Positions 1 through 12,147 of a stretch of 64,000 bases of DNA are shown in pieces. The notes below the pieces were generated by a model. The model made no database searches. It was not told the DNA's origin and saw only the letters and a program-made list of their open reading frames with translations. Both the position numbers and the translations under genes were made by a program. Numbering within the stretch: the stretch's first letter is position 1; every line of letters starts with the position of its first letter. The DNA comes from Megaustenia siamemsis (taxonomy: Eukaryota > Mollusca > Gastropoda > Stylommatophora > Ariophantidae), in assembly GCA_032433765.1 (NCBI GenBank), contig JAVIAB010000092.1:69120995-69184994 (forward strand), written 5' to 3'.

Positions 1-171
1 CACGAATGAACGAACAGATTCTAGATAGTTGGTCGGCTAAGGGATAGAACGCGATCTTTTGTTTTCAGTAGAGAAATTCACAAACTACTGCTTCATCAAT
101 GTTTCTGTATATCTATTTACATAATCGTTTTCTAAATAAAGCGATCAATTAAGCACTTGAATAGTATTTTG

Positions 172-708
172 TACAAGTGAGATGCAGAATGGATCAGGCA
201 AAAGCAGCTTTCTAAAAATTGAGGAAGATACTATGCAATCCATTTTTGACAATAGAAACAAGAAAAAAGAGTTCTTAAATGTTATATAGAGTCAGTCTTA
301 ACATATGGATGCGAATCATGGACAATAGGACAACAGACACGAAAATCACTGGAGTCTGTAGAAATGTGGTTTTACAGAAGAATGTTGAGTACCATGGACA
401 GCTAAGAAGAGTAATGATGTTCTGAGAGAGGTCAAAGCAAAAAGCGAGCTAATTTCCAATATTAGGAAGAAACAATCATAATTTTTTGGCCATGTAATGA
501 GAAGAGAACAACTGGAATATATTGTAACAACTGGAAAAATTGAGGGACGAAGAGATAGAGGGAAGCAAAGAGAAAAAATAACAGACTGCTTAAGAGAATG
601 GTTTGGCAGAAGGTCAACGACAGAAATGATAGATAACTGCCGAGATCGAAAGTTGTGGAGAGACATGATCACCTACGCCAGTAGGCCCGGTACTTGATGA
701 TGATGATG
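172..708 (+). mobile_element. LINE family A, 5'-truncated 3' end, with target-site duplication
   Basis: Broken coding sequence of a reverse transcriptase C-terminus: residues like AKAAF, LTYGCESWTIG, FYRRML, then [22 protein letters not shown] and KLWRDMITYA near 490-690. Ends in stops and a TGATGATGATGG tail. An 8-bp repeat GTATTTTG lies at 164-171 and 709-716, so the copy is a discrete insertion. Several stop codons make it inactive. Confidence 0.75.
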
Positions 709-716
709 GTATTTTG

Positions 717-1176
717 AAAACAAGTTGAGCCAAATTAACTTACAGTACTCATATCTGCCGACGGGTATATGAACCATAACTGACTGAGACTATCCCACCT
801 CCAAGTTATATACTCAGAAGCTGACTTCTGAATCTGGTTAACAAAATCAGCTGAAATGCAAATGTAATCCAAAAAGCACGTGATATGCAGAAATTCGCAA
901 ATATCGGTTTCCACTTCTGAAGAAATAGAGGATGTACTGACTCGTTATTTGCTTTGCGGATCTGATACAACAAGCAACAAATGCCAATATATTTTTTTTA
1001 ATGTATACGTATCTTTCGTAGACCAAGGAAATGCGTTTCAAAAGAGATAAAGTAGAACAACTATAGGAGAAACTAACAACATACAGGGTAAACAAAAACA
1101 TGTAACTAACATATGTAAACGTATCTACACCAACAGCAGCTGTACATTTAGAACATGTATAGGTTATATAGTTTAC
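717..1176. other. Intergenic, no gene seen
   Basis: Unique-looking AT-rich DNA between a LINE 3' end and the first tandem array. Nothing coding was recognised on either strand. Confidence 0.5.
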
Positions 1177-1626
1177 TTTGAAATGAGAACAGAAGCAGAT
1201 TGCATAGAACACTTTGAAATGAGAACAGAAGCAGGTTACATAGAACACTTTGAAATGAGAACAGAAGCAGGTTACATAGAACACTTTGAAATGAGAACAG
1301 AAGCAGGTTACATAGAACACTTTGAAATGAGAACAGAAGCAGGTTACATAGAACACTTTGAAATGATAACAGAAGCAGGTTACATAGAACACTTTGAAAT
1401 GATAACAGAAGCAGGTTACATAGAACACTTTGAAATGAGAACAGAAGCAGGTTACATAGAACACTTTGAAATGATAACAGAAGCAGGTTACATAGAACAC
1501 TTTGAAATGATAACAGAAGCAGGTTACATAGAACACTTTGAAATGAGAACAGAAGCAGGTTACATAGAACACTTTGAAATGATAACAGAAGCAGGTTACA
1601 TAGAACACTTTGAAATGAGAACAGGA
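1177..1626. repeat. Tandem array, 36-bp unit x about 12.5
   Basis: Near-identical copies beginning TTTGAAATGAGAACAGAAGC. They differ mainly at one position (GAGAACAG versus GATAACAG), and the first copy has AGATTGC for AGGTTAC. Because 36 is divisible by three and the unit has no stop in several frames, the array reads open on both strands, but nothing suggests it is translated. Confidence 0.95.
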
Positions 1627-1650
1627 ATATAAAAACGCACGCACGCACAC

Positions 1651-1653
<3 letters not shown>

Positions 1654-1704
<51 letters not shown>
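1654..1704. repeat. GA dinucleotide microsatellite
   Basis: About 25 uninterrupted GA units, preceded by a short GCAC run. It sits directly downstream of the 36-bp array. Confidence 0.95.
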
Positions 1705-1709
<5 letters not shown>

Positions 1710-1889
1710 AAATGTGTACTATTTCTGTATTGTTTATTAATTACATGTGCTACATATGTAAGTTAGCCAACATATACGAGATTGTGTGATGTAATCTAGC
1801 TCGTGCTGGCAGACAATTAGGCTTTGGTATTTGATAGAAATAGATCTGCAAGAGGGCTTTCACTTAACAACGCAGGAACCAAATACAAC

Positions 1890-2433
1890 ATTAAAATCAA
1901 CCTTAAAAAAAAAACAAAATAGAATTAATGAATATCGAAAAAACAAGAAAGCAAGAACCAACCTTAAAAAAAACAAACTAGAATTAATGAATATCGAAAA
2001 AACAAGAAAGCAAGAACCAACCTTAAAAAAAACAAACTAGAATTAATGAATATCGAAAAAAACAAGAAAGCAAGAACCAACTTAAAAAAAAAAAAACTAA
2101 AATTAATGAATATCGAAAAAGCAAGAACCAACCTTAAAAAAAAAAAAATAGAATTAATGAATATCGAAAAAGCAAGAAAGCAAGAACCAACCTTAAAAAA
2201 AACAAACTAGAATTAATGAATATCGAAAAAACAAGAAAGCAAGAACCAACCTTAAAAAAAACAAACTAGAATTAATGAATATCGAAAAAACAAGAAAGCA
2301 AGAACCAACTTAAAAAAAAAAAAACTAAAATTAATGAATATCGAAAAAGCAAGAAAGCAAGAACCAACCTTAAAAAAAAAACAAAAAAACTAGAATTAAT
2401 GAATATCGAAAAAGCAAGAAAGCAAGAACAAAA
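1890..2433. repeat. Tandem array, about 59-bp A-rich unit x about 9
   Basis: Units share GAATTAATGAATATCGAAAA and AAGCAAGAACCAACCTTA. Copy length varies through A-tract slippage and an optional AAGAAAGC segment. Confidence 0.9.
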
Positions 2434-2509
2434 TCAATATAGTGATACAGGATAGACAAGTGAATGATTTTAAAAATTTTAGGATGTCTAGCTACATATG
2501 ACAAACACG

Positions 2510-2882
2510 CAAACTGCAGAAATAGACTCAAGACGCAAAGGTAAAGGTAAAGTACGAGACTTCAATAGACGTCTTAGCACGCGCGAGTTTTCACCCGTAT
2601 GTGCTCGACCGCCTATTCTATACTGTTCGTAAAAGCCTCCGAACACTTCTGGATAGTGTCGCTTCAAGTATCGAAACTCACGATGTGAGGCGGCATTCCT
2701 CACCTTCCAAGAGTGCTATCCTGGTACCCATTTCTGCCAGCGGTTGGGTTGACTGCGGGGTGTTTTTTTTTTCCAACCACGCACGATTTCACACTGCTTC
2801 CAGTGGGAATCGAAACCGGATTGTCCGAACGTCGGTAAGCCAGTTGAGTGTTTTTCCCAACTAGGCTACAGAGGCACCCAAT
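2510..2882 (-). mobile_element. tRNA-derived SINE
   Basis: On the minus strand a pol III A-box-like TAGCCTAGTTGGG (plus 2856-2868) is followed about 40 bp later by a B-box-like GGTTTCGATTCCC (plus 2805-2817). The body then runs to a GGTAAAGGTAAAG-type tail near 2540. The box spacing is tRNA-like, but no cloverleaf forms, so this is a SINE and not a tRNA gene. Confidence 0.7.
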
Positions 2883-3714
2883 AAAGAAGAAGCGTCAAAG
2901 CTTGTCAAACTATCAGATGTTACCACTGCTGTCTAACAAGTAAATACCTTCAGATGACGTAGAGGCTAAACGAGCACTGCATAACGTCATCTCCATCCCA
3001 AGGTTGTGCTACCCGTGCCTGATCTGGACTTGAGGCCCTCATGGCAGTCAGAAAAATAATAAAACCAAAATGAAATGCATTAGACACGTGACATGACAAA
3101 CTGCCTGAGAGATCAGAACAGAAGTGAAGAATTCCGAGAAAAAAGCTATGAAAATTACTCGGTAATATTGGATATATAAAGTGACTACAGATAAAATACG
3201 ACATGATAAGACAGAAAGAATTAAATGTAATGAAACTGTCAACTACAATGCTACGATAATCTTAGATCAAAGGGCCGACCACAAATAAAGGATGGAATGA
3301 TTGAATATTTGAGACATAAGAAAGCGAAAATGTAAGGGAAAAAATCAACAGATGATAAAAATCGCAGATTACATCTATATTCGCTGCTAAAAGGCGTTTG
3401 ATGAGACAAAGAAGAATGAGGAGGAGGAGGAGACGGAGAAGAAGTATGACAAGGAAACTTTTGATAGAACGAACCATGTCAATTGGGGAAGAAATTTTGC
3501 CGATACAAATGATGGAGCAGATGAGATGGTCGTTTGGGAAAAGACTGAATGTGTCTGGTCTAGCGTAAGATGGATAAACAATATAATAAATATCCTACAG
3601 CGGTGTGGGTCAACATAAAATAGGGGTCATTTTGAAACGAATTCAAACTCTCAGTTCTCCATAATGTGCTTCATGGAGTAAGATATTAGTATAAATGTGT
3701 AAATAACCCAAAAG
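2883..3714. other. Intergenic, possible LINE remnant
   Basis: At 3265-3320 a plus-strand frame reads KGRPQIKDGMIEYL, faintly like the GRP-containing tail of LINE proteins. The rest is unassigned. No host gene seen. Confidence 0.3.
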
Positions 3715-5075
3715 TAGAAAAACGACCATTAGCATTGGCATAAATAATACAGAAGTAGGGAAACGTCAATTAGCACTGTAACACAGAAATAGAGAAACGT
3801 CCATTAGCACTACCGTAACATAGCTATAGAGAAACGTCCATTAGCACTGTTACAACACAGCCATAGAGAAACGTCCATTTGTACTGCCATAACAGGAATA
3901 GAGAAACGTCAATTTCCACTGTCACAACACAGTAATAGAGAAACGTCAATTAGCACTCTCATTACACAGAAATAGAGGAACGTCAATTACCACTGTCACA
4001 ACCCAGTGATAGAGGAACGTCAATTACCACTGTCATAACACAGGAATAGAGAAACGTCAATTACCACTGTCACAACACAGTAATAGAGGAACGTCAATTA
4101 GCACTGTCACAACACAGTAATAGAGGAACGTCAATTAGCACTGTCACAACACAGGAATAGAGAAACATCAATTAGCACTGTCACAACACAGTAATAGAGG
4201 GACGTCAATTAGCACTGTCACAACACAGTAATAGAGGAACGTCAATTTGCACTGTCACAACACAGTAATAGAGGAACGTCAATTAGCACTGTCACAACAC
4301 AGTAATAGAGGAACGTCAATTACCACTGTCACAACACAGTAATAGAGGAACGTCAATTAGCACTGTTACAACACAGTAATAGAGGAACGTCAATTAGCAC
4401 TGTCACAACACAGTAATAGAGGAACGTCAATTAGCACTGTCACAACACAGTAATAGAGGAACGTCAATTAGCACTGTCACAGCACAGTAATAGAGGAACG
4501 TCAATTAGCACTGTCACAACACAGTAATAGAGGAACGTCAATTAGCACTGTCACAACACAGAAATAGAGGAACGTCAATTAGCACTGTCACAACACAGAA
4601 ATAGAGGAACGTCAATTAGCACTGTCACAACACAGTAATAGAGGAACGTCAATTAGCACTGTCACAACACAGTAATAGAGGAACATCAATTAGCACTGTT
4701 ACAACACAGTAATAGAGGAACGTCAATTACCACTGTCAAAACACAGTAATAGAGGAACGTCAATTAGCACTGTCACAACACATAAATAGAGAAACGTCAA
4801 TTAGCACTGTTACAACACAGTAATAGAGGAACGTCAATTAGCACTGTCACAACTCAGTAATAGAGGAACGTCAATTAGCACTGTCACAACACAGTAATAG
4901 AGGAACGTCAATTAACACTGTCATAACACAGTAATAGAGAAACGTCAATTAGCACTGCCACAACACAGTAATAGAGGAACGTCAATTAGCACTGTCACAA
5001 CACAGTAATAGAGAAACGTCCACTAGCACTGCAATAACACGGCAATAGCGAAACACCCATTAGCACTGCCATTAA
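3715..5075. repeat. Tandem array, 37-bp unit x about 37
   Basis: Units contain AATAGAGGAACGTCAATTAG and CACTGTCACAACACAG. The centre is homogeneous, while both edges (3715-3960 and 5000-5075) carry the diverged variant AACGTCCATTAGCA. This is the usual pattern when unequal exchange homogenises the middle of an array. Confidence 0.95.
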
Positions 5076-6340
5076 CTGGTCTACTATGGACAAGAGGTCG
5101 AGTTGATCCCGATCGACTGCTTTTAGGATTACCCAGCCTTGAATGAGTACCATGTGGGAAAGAAGACGGCGCTGGAGTATTGCTGATCTCATTACCTCCA
5201 AAAAATGTTGATGGTTGAGAGAGAAAAATAACACCATATTTCCTGTCTGTAACAATCAAGACGTGAGGAGGCCAAAAATCAATCCCACACAAATACGACA
5301 CTTACCTGTGACATCCTGTGTTGGATCAGCCGCCAATAAAGTACAATACAGCCGAATAGAACACTTTTCCCTTCTACAATTTACTTACAGTTGACGCTAC
5401 TCATAATATTTGTAATGAGTGTATATCATTTCGGTCTAACGAATAATTGAATGAGATGTCACTAAGATCAGTTACGTTATGTAATTAAGAGAAAACACTG
5501 CCTAATATTTAGCCATTTTACAGAATTGCAGTAGGATACAGATTGTTTGCTAAAAATAATTAACGTATTATTATAAATTACCAATATAGAAGCTCACATT
5601 ATGCTGAAAATAGTATATAGTGTTTATTCTGTGGCTTTATTTGAGGAAAACTATGGAATACATTCGTTCTCGTTATGGAGTACATTCTCGCTAACTTGTA
5701 ATCTAGAATAACAAATATAAAGTATTGTCTCGAAGTGCACAGCTTATATCTATGTTGACTGTGGTGATGTTTAGACATCGGCCTATATATGTTTTCTACA
5801 AATCGAGGTTTGGCTTTACGTGAAATACTCATAGATTCAGTCTATATAATTTTATTCTGCGCACATGCTTTCGGCTTCACGCGTATTTGTATGAACATAA
5901 TTGCTGTATTTTATAGACAGGTAAAAGGCAGTATTGATTAGCACATAAAATGGCACATACCATTATGGGTGGTTGATTAAAATGCTACCGTTAACAATGG
6001 CAACAGTACTGCATGATAAGCGTCTGAGGACATTGTTACAGTTACAATGAGCGAGTTCTAAAGCGATAGTTACAAATACATCAGCAACCGATTTACAAAA
6101 ACAATGGGAGACTGACCAGAACAAAAGATTCTCCTGGGACATTTGGGTGTATGCAACAATCTGTCTAACCCTTCTCAAATTTACGTTAATAATGGTTCAC
6201 GTGGACTTCATAACCGGATAGATTATTTTATGTAGTGTACTTGTACCAGACTGTTTCCATGGATATTACCTCCACGTGGGTCCTGTGAAGCCAAAATATT
6301 ATTGGCGCCACAATGCCAACTTTTTATTTATTTATTTTTT
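5076..6340. other. Intergenic, no gene seen
   Basis: Both strands were read. Only short frames without recognisable domains are present, and no tandem structure was seen. Confidence 0.5.
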
Positions 6341-6344
6341 TCAG

Positions 6345-6640
6345 TCAGTATGGTTAGACCTACGTTTCATTAACAAAAGCGTTTTTACGATAGCGGCTTG
6401 TTAAACGATCAAGGGTTATATACCAAGCGGGAGAAAACAGATCCCCCATCCACTTGGAGATAGAGTTGCTTGCACAGAACAGAGACAAATGGCGAGATTT
6501 GATAAAAAAATCTTTACAAGGATTGAAAACTGCTAGAATAAAAATTTAGATAAGAGAAAGAATATCTGGGTCTATACCCTATGGGCCGGCTACGGCTCGA
6601 AAAGTCAATAGATAGATATGTAGATGGTTATACCACAGCC
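6345..6640 (+). mobile_element. SINE fragment followed by 3' end of LINE family C
   Basis: 6345-6430 resembles the SINE tail at 23849-23935 (ACGTTT-ATTAACAAAAGC). 6480-6625 is a plus-strand 3' end of the LINE whose minus copies lie at 22430, 23540 and 42780. It shares GGGCCGGCTACGGCTCGAAA and a final CAATAGATAGATA tail. Confidence 0.6.
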
Positions 6641-6859
6641 GACCATAGTTTTACCTAGTAAAACCATAGTTGGCTTTAGTTGAGCTGAAAGGTGGAGCGA
6701 ATACTGTGGTGAGATGTAAGAATATGAAGCATTCAGATATAATAATAATAGAAAGTGAAGAAAAGAACAAGAGTCTATGTTAGATGTGAAGTGCGCTCCT
6801 CAATAAAAGAAAATCTGAAGAGATGAAAACTACCTAAATGTGACAATATTTAAACTGAA

Positions 6860-7290
6860 AACATCTAGCCTGGAGGCAAAGCCAGTGTTCGTATTTACCA
6901 CGCACTGTGTGCGAAGGTCTAGGAAAATTACAGTCTGGCCAAAGGCCAGGAAAAGATCAGTGTGCACTCGCATTATAAAAGAAAGGTAGTCTGAAGCTGT
7001 GTACCAACTACAGAACGGTTGTTCTAACAAGCCGGGCCAGTAAAATACTCTTAGACTGTGATATTTGCGTCCGCCGGACCAGCACCTCTGACTTCAGCTC
7101 GGAATATTTTATTACCAGGTTGCCTTCCCTCTTAGATTCATATTCGCCTGGCCAGATTGAATAGTCTGTTTTCAAGAGTACCGCTGAGAGGTGGAGCAAG
7201 GGTGTTGACACGATGTATCGTTGGCCGAGCCTAGCGCATGCAGGCAGCCGTGGGTTGCTGACCGCTCATGGCTCACTTGTTGGGTGAGCG
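6860..7290 (+). repeat. Dispersed repeat family R, copy 1
   Basis: Shares blocks with 63640-64000 and with the reverse complement of 28375-28590: CAGGTTGCCTTCCCTCTTAG, GAATAGTCTGTTTTC, TACCGCTGAGAGGTGGAGCA and GCATGCAGGCAGCC. Unclassified; no coding capacity seen. Confidence 0.6.
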
Positions 7291-7294
7291 TCTT

Positions 7295-7672
7295 GCTCCT
7301 TGAATACACATGAGTTGTTTGCTTTCGCCAGCTTTTTATCTCTAGTTCAGTTCAGAGGGGCTAAATGTTGTTGGAATATCACTTATTTTTACCTATTTTT
7401 CAACAATAAAAAAAAAAGGAAAGAGCCTCCGTCACGCCAAGTGGCGTATAGGGAATATGGTGTTAGTGACCATACAATTTACAGACCTTCGGTACATTAT
7501 TTTTGGGGTAATGTGGTCGGTATTACGCCCGTGCCGCTCTACTTTCCCAGAAAAAAATCCGGTACCCATTAAAAGCTGTGTGAACATGGAAGCCGTCGGT
7601 TGGGATCAAACCCTACCTCTTGTACCTTATAGTCCAGTTTACTAACCACTGAGCAATCGCGGCTCCCAATTT
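7295..7672 (-). mobile_element. tRNA-derived SINE
   Basis: The minus strand has an A-box-like GCTCAGTGGTTAG (plus 7642-7654) and a B-box GGGTTTGATCCCA (plus 7601-7613). The body shares motifs with 18075-18214 and 53545-53740 (a TACCCATT block and ATGTGGTCGGTAT). Confidence 0.7.
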
Positions 7673-7828
7673 TTCAACATATCAGTTGTAAAATGCCATT
7701 GTGAACTTGATGAAAATACAGTTTCAATTTAAAAAAAAAAAAAATGCGCTTGTTCAGAACTAAAAAAAAATAAATATAAAAAATTACAAGTATGTACTGT
7801 TTCATTTAACAAAGACTTCATTCTTCTA

Positions 7829-8468
7829 CAACAATCTCTATCCAAATACTAAATCTATCTAATCTAAGTGTGTCCTGTCCTTCTCTGTGACACCTCAACA
7901 ATCTCTATCCAAATACTAAATCTATCTAATCTAAGTGTGTCCTGTCCACTGTGGCACCTCAACAATCTCTATCTGTTGACTCTTCTAAATCTATCTAATC
8001 TAAGTATGTCCTGTCCACTGTGACACCTCAACAATCTCTATCCGTTGACACTTCTAAATCTATCTAATCTAAGTGTGTCCTGTCCTTCTCTGTGACACCT
8101 CAACAATCTCTATCTGTTGACACTGCTAAATCTATCTAATCTAAGTGTGCCCTGTCCACTGTGGCACCTCAACAATCTCTATCCGTTGACACTTCTAAAT
8201 CTATCTAATCTAAGTGTGTCCTGTCCTTCTCTGTGACACCTCAACAATCTCTATCTGTTGACACTTCTAAATCTATCTAATCTAAGTGTGTCCTGTCCAC
8301 TGTGGCACCTCAACAATCTCTATCCGTTGACACTTCTAAATCTATCTAATCTAAGTGTGTCCTGTCCTTCTCTGTGACACCTCAACAATCTCTATCTGTT
8401 GACACTTCTAAATCTATCTAATCTAAGTGTGCCCTGTCCACTGTGGCACCTCAACAATCTCTATCCGC
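7829..8468. repeat. Tandem array, about 70-bp unit x about 9, alternating subtypes
   Basis: Each unit has CAACAATCTCTATC, TAAATCTATCTAATCTAAGT and CCTGTCC. Subtypes ending CTTCTCTGTGACACCT and CACTGTGGCACCT alternate, giving a dimeric higher-order period near 139 bp. A diverged single copy lies at 10160-10225. Confidence 0.9.
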
Positions 8469-8965
8469 CTATATTTTCCTCCCGACTTTCTGTGATTCCA
8501 TGCAAAAGGAAGCTAGAAGTTTGTCTGTAGGGAAGCTGTTATTATGGATCCAGAAGCCTGTGAGCTGACGCCCTTCGACCCAATGCCATGTAATGATATC
8601 TACAGGTATTTTTGAGTTCCCTTGTTCTTCCGTTTAAGATGTTCCATTTATCCGGTCTTTGAGGAAGAAGAAACTGATGATGTGCTACTGTTTCGTGTGG
8701 GTGTTCACATGGTTTACCTGCTGAAGTTTGGTTTCGTTGTCTTCTGTTGATGTGGTTGTCCAATGGTACATGACTGGTTCTCAGTCTGAAGATGGTGGTT
8801 TGGTCTCTTCTTTTTAGGTTGTTAATATATGGGGATTTGGCCTTATCATATATTTAAAAAATCTCTCCCTCTTTTCCCCATGGCCCACCCGCTCAGCCAA
8901 TCCTCTCTACTGGTGGAGTTTATGATTTGTTTGCCTGTGTTTAAGGAAATGTCGATGTGAAATTG

Positions 8966-9330
8966 TGTTGTCTCTTAGCTAATGTATCTTATCATTTCTT
9001 AATGTGTTGGTCTCTCTTAGCTAATGTATCTTATCATTTCTTAATGTATCTTATCATTTCTTAATGTGTTGGTCTCTCTTAGCTAATGTATCTTATCATT
9101 TCTTAATGTGTTGGTCTCTCTTAGCTAATGTATCTTATCATTTCTTAATGTGTTGGTCTCTCTTAGCTAATGTATCTTATCATTTCTTAATGTGTTGGTC
9201 TCTCTTAGCTAATGTATCTTATCATTTCTTAATGTGTTGGTCTCTCTTAGCTAATGTATCTTATCATTTCTTAATGTGTTGGTCTCTCTTAGCTAATGTA
9301 TCTTATCCTTTTTTCATGTGTTGGATTTAT
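8966..9330. repeat. Tandem array, 42-bp unit x about 8
   Basis: Units contain CTTAGCTAATGTATCTTATC and ATGTGTTGGTCTCT. One internal partial duplication at about 9038-9062 repeats only the TATCTTATCATTTC part. Confidence 0.95.
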
Positions 9331-10375
9331 CTAAAGATCAAGGTGATTGTGGATGTAAACATTTTGTTATTTCCTCTACGATGCCGATACTGACACCAGA
9401 AAAGCAGGTCTTATTGAAGCTTTCATGTTGTGGTCTGTATGTAACATAACATCAGTGGATGGCAATATCCATACTTTCATCAACAATGAACATGTGGAGA
9501 GCAGATTCTTCAATTCGTAAATTACTTCTCTTTCTTACAATAATACTGGTCATTCAACAAATTCCAAAGCATAGATCTTGCGACGACAGCGAATTGTTAC
9601 ATATTTGTAGAGGTGTGTATTAATGCCTTGAATAGAATGCACCGAGATCTTTCATCATAAGACTTCTAGGTCTCTTGCTCTACTCTAGATGCTCGCTCAA
9701 GTGAAGTTTGTGTTGGTATTCTCAAAATATCTTCCTTCAGGTTTCCGTATTTGGTAGTAGTAGTCAGTTGACAGCCGCTGTATAAGAGGTCATTCTAAAT
9801 AAACCTTGTTTCCGTGCTTGAGTTTCTTTACTGTTGAAAAAAATAATGTCATGAGATTTGGCTTCCACACAAGCTGTAGAGATGAACCACTAGCAACTGA
9901 AAACATCATATATCGTTACCTTCTCCTGTGAAGATGGTAATTCACTTACGGCAAGGTATGAAGGCCATTTTTGCTTCAAATTGAAATTAGCCTTCAGATT
10001 TATTTTTATATTTAAAATATTTCTCGATTTCATCACACTTTCTTTAGCATTAAAACACAAATTGTATCCTAATATATAGCTGAATATAAAAACAGAAGTA
10101 GAATAATTTATCACATTCGCTTCCCATTGTTGAAAGCATCAAAAAGTATGGCCGTATCGAAGTGTATTTGTCAACACTTCTAAATCTCTGTGACAACTCA
10201 ACAATCCCTATTTGTCAACACTTTCCATGTTTTTATCTACAAAGGAAGTCAGAGATCTGATTGAAGGCAAGCTCAAAGTCTCCCTTGATAATTTCGACAA
10301 TCTCTTATATTATCTCCTATAATATCTCACACAAAACTAGTTTCATCAGTTTACTGTTCTCCGAAATGCACACGT
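9331..10375. other. Intergenic, no gene seen
   Basis: Contains the stray 70-bp-family unit at 10160-10225. The remainder is unassigned, with no recognisable coding segment. Confidence 0.4.
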
Positions 10376-12147
10376 TTGTGGATGTCAGTCGTTGGGTAAA
10401 CTATAGAGACGGCAGTGGATGTCAGTTGTTGGGTAAACTATAGAGACGGCAGTGGATGTCAGTTGTTGGGTAAACTATAGAGACGGCAGTGGATGTCAGT
10501 TGTTGGGTAAACTATAGAGACGGCAGTGGATGTCAATTGTTGGGTAAACTATAGAGACGGCAGTGGATGTCAGTTGTTGGGTAAACTATAGAGACGGCAG
10601 TGGATGTCAGTTGTTGGGTAAACTGTAGAGACGGCAGTGGATGTCAGTTGTTGGGTAAACTATAGAGACGGCTGTGGATGTCAATTGTTGGATAAACTAT
10701 ATAGACGGCAGTGGATGTCAATTGTTGGATAAACTATATAGACGGCAGTGGATGTCAGTTGTTGGGTAAACTAGAGAGACTGAAGTGGATGTCAATTGTT
10801 GGGTAAACTATAGAGACGGCAGTGGATGTCAGTTGTTGGGTAAACTATAGAGACGGCAGTGGATGTCAGTTGTTGGGTAAACTATAGAGACGACAATGGA
10901 TGTCAGTTGTTGGGTAAACTAGAGAGACTAAAGTGGATGTCAATTGTTGAGTAAACTATAGAGACTGAACTGAATGTCAGTTGTTGGATAAACTAGAGAG
11001 ACTGAAGTGGATGTCAATTGTTGGGTAAACTAGAGAGACTGAAGTGGATGTCAATTGTTGAGTAAACTATAGAGACTGAACTGAATGTCAGTTGTTGGGT
11101 AAACTAGAGAGACTGAAGTGGATGTCAGTTGTTGAGTAAACTAGTGAGACTGAAGTGGATGTCATTTGTTGGGTAAACTAAAGAGACTTAAGTGGATGTC
11201 AGTTGTTGAGTAAACTAGAGAGACTTAAGTGGATGTCAGTTGTTGAGTAAACTAGAGAGACTGAAGTGGATGTCAGTTGTTGAGTAAACTAGAGAGACTG
11301 AAGTGGATGTCAGTTGTTGGGTAAACTATAGAGACGGCAGTGGATGTCAGTTGTTGGGTAAACTATAGAGACGGCAGTGGATGTCAGTTGTTGGGTAAAC
11401 TATAGAGACGGCAGTGGATGTCAGTTGTTGGGAAAACTATTGAGATGGCAGTGGATGTCAGTTGTTGGGTAAACTATAGAGACGGCAGTGGATGTCAGTT
11501 GTTGGGTAAACTATAGAGACGGCAGTGGATGTCAGTTGTTGGGTAAACTATAGAGACGGCAGTGGATGTCAGTTGTTGGGTAAACTATAGAGATGACAAT
11601 GGATGTCAGCTGTTGGGTAAATTAGAGAGACTGAAGTGGATGTCAATTGTTGGGTAAACTAGAGAGACTAAAGTGGATGTCAATTGTTGAGTAAACTATA
11701 GAGACTGAACTGAATGTCAGTTGTTGGATAAACTAGAGAGACTGAAGTGGATGTCAACTGTTGAGTAAACTAGAGAGTCTGAAGTGGATGTCAATTGTTG
11801 AGTAAACTAGAGAGACTGAAGTGGATGTCAGTTGTTGGGTAAACTAGAGAGACTGAAGTGGATGTCAGTTGTTGAGTAAACTAGAGAGACTGAAGTGGAT
11901 GTCAGTTGTTGGGTAAACTAGAGAGACTGAAGTGGATGTCAATTATTGGGTAAACTAGAGAGACTGAAGTGGATGTCAGTTGTTGGGTAAACTAGAGAGA
12001 CTGAAGTGGATGTCAATTATTGGGTAAACTAGAGAGACTGAAGTGGATGTCAATTATTGGGTAAACTAGAGAGACTGAAGTGGATGTCAATTATTGGGTA
12101 AACTAGAGAGACTGAAGTGGATGTCAATTATTGGGTAAACTAGAAAG
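10376..12147. repeat. Tandem array, 37-bp unit x about 48, with 740-bp higher-order duplication
   Basis: Units contain GTGGATGTCAGTTGTTGGGT and AAACTATAGAGAC, ending either GGCA or TGAA. The two subtypes occur in blocks rather than at random. A distinctive run of variant units starting AGAGAGACTAAAGTGG at 10921 recurs at 11661, a distance of 740 bp, exactly 20 units. The last units (11930-12140) are homogeneous ATTATTGGG variants. Confidence 0.95.

Noticed and set aside
847..1650. Long open frames on both strands over the 36-bp array
   Set aside because: The period is a multiple of three and the unit has no stop in several frames. Simultaneous openness on both strands is a repeat artefact.
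2805..2868. Genuine tRNA gene from A and B boxes (also at 7601, 13708, 23983, 28069, 32932, 42571, 54784)
   Set aside because: Box spacing is tRNA-like but no acceptor or anticodon stem pairs up, and each is followed by a SINE body shared with other copies.
3715..5075. Possible CRISPR array (37-bp units)
   Set aside because: Units are directly contiguous with no unique spacers, and the genome is animal-like.
9064..9393. 109-codon frame over the 42-bp array
   Set aside because: A direct product of the repeat period (14 codons), with no start context or conserved flank.
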